Part shown: positions 61,587 through 64,000 of the stretch, one piece after another
How positions within the stretch are numbered: position 1 is the first letter of the stretch
Layout: every line of letters begins with the position of its first letter
Assembly: GCA_020051695.1 (NCBI GenBank)
Contig: JAGVQM010000011.1
Coordinates: forward strand, 1 to 64,000
Direction of reading: 5' to 3'
Length of the DNA: 64,000 bases
Source: Candidatus Zixiibacteriota bacterium
GTDB taxonomy: Bacteria; Zixibacteria; MSB-5A5; WJJR01; JAJRUJ01
Translations under genes and position numbers: made by a program
Notes under the pieces: model-generated
Told to the model about the DNA's origin: nothing
Seen by the model: only the letters and a program-made list of their open reading frames with translations
Databases searched by the model: none

Positions 61587-62804
61587 ATGTGTTTTGAACG
61601 ACAGCAGCGGAGAGACGAAGCGGCCCTGATCCGCAGACAACCCTCTGAATTTCCCGATCTCATTCGGCGTTTGCGGCTGGTGGTTATCGTCAGCGGCATG
61701 GTGTTCCTGACGGTCCTCTCCTGTATGCCCAACCGGGTGAAGGTCGAACTCGCCGATCCCATTCCCGGAGCGGGCTGGATTCAACCCCGCCTTGATGATG
61801 CCAATACCGCGTTTCTCGATGCTCCGGTCACGCTGCCGGACCAACTGCTCTGGGAAGCTAAAACCGGCGGGGATATTCGCGCCGAACCGACAGCCGATCG
61901 CGGCATCATTGTGGCGGCTGTGCAGAGCAGCCGCCTGTTTTTTGTCGATGCCGCGACAGGGAAAAGTCTCCACCGGGAGGAATTCGCCGGCCCGCCGACC
62001 AGCGCGATATTTGTGAACGATTCCTTGGCTTTTGCAGTCGATGCCAAAAAACCGCACCTGTATTTCTGGGATATTGCCTATCAGCGGGCAGGCCGGGAAC
62101 TACCCATCACGCGCACGGTGGCGCCCCCGGCGTTTTTGCCCCAGGGCCAGTTGGTGCAGATGTACGATGGGACGGTGGCCATGATCGGTCCGGACGGCGA
62201 CACGGTCTGGACATATCACCTCCCGCCGCCATTGCTGGTGGAAGCGGCCTATGCCGGGGAGCGGTTATATATCGTCTCCGGCGGCAAGCGGGTCGTCTGT
62301 CTGCGGGGGGACGACGGCACACTGCTTTGGGAGCATTCGTCGGCCGGGGGCCACGCGGCCTCGCCCGCAGTCGACGGTCTGGTCTATTTCGGCTCGCTGG
62401 ATTCGAATTTCTACGCCCTGGACTGCGAGACGGGCGAGATGCGCTGGTTTTTCCACACCGGCGGTCAGATCTTCACATCGCCGGCGGTCGACCGTGGGCG
62501 CGTATACTTCGGCGCCAACGATGGTTTCTTTTATGCTCTGGATAAACAATCCGGCGCTTTGATCTGGAAATTATCGGCGGGCCTGGTACACAATTCATCG
62601 CCTGTCGTCTGGGACACTGTCGTCATTTTCGGCACCTCGGATGGCCGCGTGCTGGTGGTTGATGCCAAAGTCGGCCGGCTGGTGCGCGAATTCCGGACCC
62701 GAGGCGGCATCTATTGTGCTCCGATTGTCTATCAAGACCGGGTATATGTCGCCGATGCCAAACGCCGGTTGTATTGTTTCGGCCCAGCCACTCGGACCGA
62801 GTGA
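61587..62804 (+). CDS. BamB-like PQQ-propeller lipoprotein
   Basis: The 405-residue protein has a lipoprotein signal (VFLTVLSC, preceded by a hydrophobic core) and a seven- to eight-bladed PQQ-type propeller with repeated blades such as VYFGSLDSNFYALDCETGEMRW and VYFGANDGFFYALDKQSGALIW-like segments. BamB has this fold and helps outer-membrane protein assembly. ATG 61587 begins 2 nt after the upstream stop; 61572 would overlap it. The tight spacing to the barrel-fusion gene suggests the two work together at the outer membrane. Confidence 0.85.
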   Translation: MCFERQQRRDEAALIRRQPSEFPDLIRRLRLVVIVSGMVFLTVLSCMPNRVKVELADPIPGAGWIQPRLDDANTAFLDAPVTLPDQLLWEAKTGGDIRAEPTADRGIIVAAVQSSRLFFVDAATGKSLHREEFAGPPTSAIFVNDSLAFAVDAKKPHLYFWDIAYQRAGRELPITRTVAPPAFLPQGQLVQMYDGTVAMIGPDGDTVWTYHLPPPLLVEAAYAGERLYIVSGGKRVVCLRGDDGTLLWEHSSAGGHAASPAVDGLVYFGSLDSNFYALDCETGEMRWFFHTGGQIFTSPAVDRGRVYFGANDGFFYALDKQSGALIWKLSAGLVHNSSPVVWDTVVIFGTSDGRVLVVDAKVGRLVREFRTRGGIYCAPIVYQDRVYVADAKRRLYCFGPATRTE

Positions 62805-62834
62805 CATCCCGCCGTTTTTCACCCGCCATGGATA

Positions 62835-62870
62835 TAAAAACCCCGGGCCGACAAAGTGATCGACCCGGGG
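62835..62870 (-). terminator. Terminator after the EF-hand gene
   Basis: An 11-bp stem with one mismatch (CCCCGGGCCGA / TCGACCCGGGG, 62841-62851 and 62860-62870, 8-nt loop) is followed on the minus strand by TTTTTATAT. Convergent with the propeller gene, it may also stop plus-strand transcripts. Confidence 0.75.
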
Positions 62871-62973
62871 GGCGCAGCGGTGGGGGGGTGTGTATCGTCC
62901 AATTATCTCATTGTCTGTCTGTTCCGTTCCTCCAGGCCCCTGTCCGCGTCATGCGGGCAACTTTGCACCGCAA

Positions 62974-63726
62974 TCAAATATACATATCGATATGCACCGG
63001 CTGCACTTCCTGCGGCTTGATCATGTTTCGTAATTCCGCGAGCGTCGAGTGCAGTTCCACCAGGTCCGGGTTGTCCGTCATAAATTGTTCGACCAGATCT
63101 TCTTGCCGGATGCCGTGTTTCAGCGAACTCGCAATTTTCTTAAATTCATCGAGTGATCCCGGAAATTCCACTGCGGTCAGATAGCCGTCCTGGTCGCCGT
63201 CGTTGCGCACGATGAATTCATCAAAAAACGATTCGACTTGCACGGACAGCTCCTGCACGTCGGCCTGTTCCACGTTGAGTATCCGGTCGTATAACGCGTG
63301 GGCGAACCCGTCGGTCATTTCCCTAATTTCCGGATTGGCCTCGAGGAACTGTCGTTTCAAGTCTGACGCCTCGATCAGGCCGTCTTCGTTCCGGTCCAGT
63401 CCGGCGAATTGCTCATCACTCCCGTAGAATTCCCAACTCCCCAGCCGGCCGTCCCCATCCGTATCATGCCGTCGGAGTTTATCCTCGAAAAAGCGGTCGA
63501 GTAAATCCGAAACCGAATAATACTCTCCCGCAGGCGTGCGGCCATTTTGTTTGCGGTCGGTCACCTGCTCGGGTTTTTCACGGACTTCCGGCTCGAACAA
63601 ATCAAGCTGGTCCTGCACGACCGAGCCCGGGGTTTGTTCGGGTACCGTTCGGGATGTTCTGTTGGCCCCGGTGGTTCGAGCGACAGACCGGAAATCATAA
63701 ATCGGACTGATGGCAGTGATTGTCAT
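62974..63726 (-). CDS. Cytoplasmic-type EF-hand protein
   Basis: The 250-residue protein has no signal peptide. It has a Thr/Gln-rich N-terminal 60 residues, then three EF-hand loops: DTDGDGRLGSWE (88-99), DRNEDGLIEASD (111-122) and DGDQDGYLTAVE (176-187), each with the Asp/Glu positions for calcium. I chose ATG 63726 because GGTGGGTGG precedes it; the open frame upstream is not coding in character. The function is unknown. A sigma54-like site lies at the right distance upstream, which may link it to flagellar or other sigma54-controlled genes. Confidence 0.72.
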   Translation of the reverse strand: MTITAISPIYDFRSVARTTGANRTSRTVPEQTPGSVVQDQLDLFEPEVREKPEQVTDRKQNGRTPAGEYYSVSDLLDRFFEDKLRRHDTDGDGRLGSWEFYGSDEQFAGLDRNEDGLIEASDLKRQFLEANPEIREMTDGFAHALYDRILNVEQADVQELSVQVESFFDEFIVRNDGDQDGYLTAVEFPGSLDEFKKIASSLKHGIRQEDLVEQFMTDNPDLVELHSTLAELRNMIKPQEVQPVHIDMYI

Positions 63727-63762
63727 ATTCCACCCACCCAACGGGTCCTCCAAGTATGAGAA

Positions 63763-63780
63763 CAGCAAGCCGCATACCGG
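63763..63780 (-). promoter_or_regulatory. Possible sigma54 promoter of the EF-hand gene
   Basis: On the minus strand CCGGTATGCGGCTTGCTG keeps the invariant GG (63778-63777) and GC (63766-63765) ten bases apart and the TTGCT block, but the -24 element deviates from TGGCAC. The start point would be near 63753, 27 nt before the ATG. Confidence 0.35.
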
Positions 63781-63896
63781 CCGGCCGTGTCGATACCACA
63801 CTTTTCCAACTCAATGATTTTAAGTGGCTTCGGCTGATTGGCAGGTGGCCCGCAATTGCGGTGGGCCCGGCTGGGTGAGGGAAGGAGATCCCGGCT

Positions 63897-63914
63897 TATG
63901 GGAGTTTTCCCATA
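63897..63914. other. Short perfect inverted repeat near the window end
   Basis: TATGGGA (63897-63903) and TCCCATA (63908-63914) form a perfect 7-bp dyad with a 4-nt loop. It lies about 120-150 nt upstream of the possible sigma54 promoter, where an enhancer-binding protein would act, but could be unrelated. Nothing else nameable is seen from 63781 to the window end. Confidence 0.3.
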
Positions 63915-64000
63915 GATAACAATCCGGAGATAATGCTTAACTGCGGGGAAAGTGTTCCGGATCGAAGTGCCGGTCATTATGCCGAGATCGGCTGCAGTGC

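Noticed and set aside
1-64000. CRISPR arrays, rRNA or tRNA genes, complete insertion sequences
   Set aside because: No regularly spaced direct repeats, no recognisable cloverleaf or rRNA sequence, and no transposase were seen.

Overview
This 64 kb window is a dense chromosomal segment, about 55-60% GC by eye, from a diderm bacterium. The diderm call rests on a TolC-type outer-membrane protein, LptB, a heptosyltransferase-like GT9 enzyme and an Omp85-like barrel. Secreted proteins carrying dockerin-like 'GD.N.DG' calcium motifs, together with abundant Fe-S respiratory and two-component genes, suggest an anaerobic or facultative member of an uncultivated FCB-type phylum (Zixibacteria-like). That placement is inference; no rRNA or tRNA gene is visible.

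Layout. 1-2.6 kb: the tail of an FMN 2-hydroxy-acid dehydrogenase, then a cupin / Crp-Fnr regulator / ferredoxin triad with a perfect FNR box. 2.8-11.9 kb: a heavy-metal (copper-type) RND efflux operon with several Cys- or His-rich periplasmic proteins. 12-13.4 kb: a small AT-richer patch with a dockerin-like lipoprotein, a GNAT enzyme and an intergenic repeat. 13.4-19.8 kb: two PPDK_N-type ATP-grasp proteins, one with GAF and nucleotidyltransferase domains, and glutamate dehydrogenase. 20.5-29 kb: a candidate redox-signalling locus made of a Cys-rich MerR regulator, two HdrE/HdrD-like (DsrM/DsrK-like) pairs, two related receiver domains (one free, one fused to the HdrD-like protein), a macro-domain protein and a soluble PAS-PAS histidine kinase with CxxC motifs. 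29-43.3 kb: a 16-gene aromatic amino-acid supraoperon, trpEGDCFBA-aroH-aroF-tyrA-aroA-aroE-aroC-aroK-aroB-aroQ, preceded by a leader peptide with three tandem Trp codons and a textbook attenuator. 43.7-49 kb: a degenerate double-receiver protein, a MITE-like repeat, bactofilin, rarA and gltX. 49.3-51.1 kb: an AT-rich two-gene cassette with a DUF488 domain. 51-64 kb: oligoendopeptidase F, lptB, a DUF202 protein, a dockerin-like secreted protein, a GT9 glycosyltransferase, a Rel enzyme, a peptidase/beta-propeller/barrel fusion, a BamB-like lipoprotein and an EF-hand protein.

How the genes work together. The supraoperon encodes all seven shikimate steps, both chorismate branch enzymes for Trp and Tyr, and the whole Trp pathway in one transcript; only prephenate dehydratase and the aminotransferases are missing. 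The 20.5-29 kb locus looks like a membrane-bound quinone/thiol electron-transfer module physically coupled to phosphorelay signalling, and is the best candidate here for an undescribed system. The metal operon encodes a full tripartite pump plus accessory metal-binding proteins. The FNR box ties the ferredoxin to low-oxygen or nitric-oxide control.
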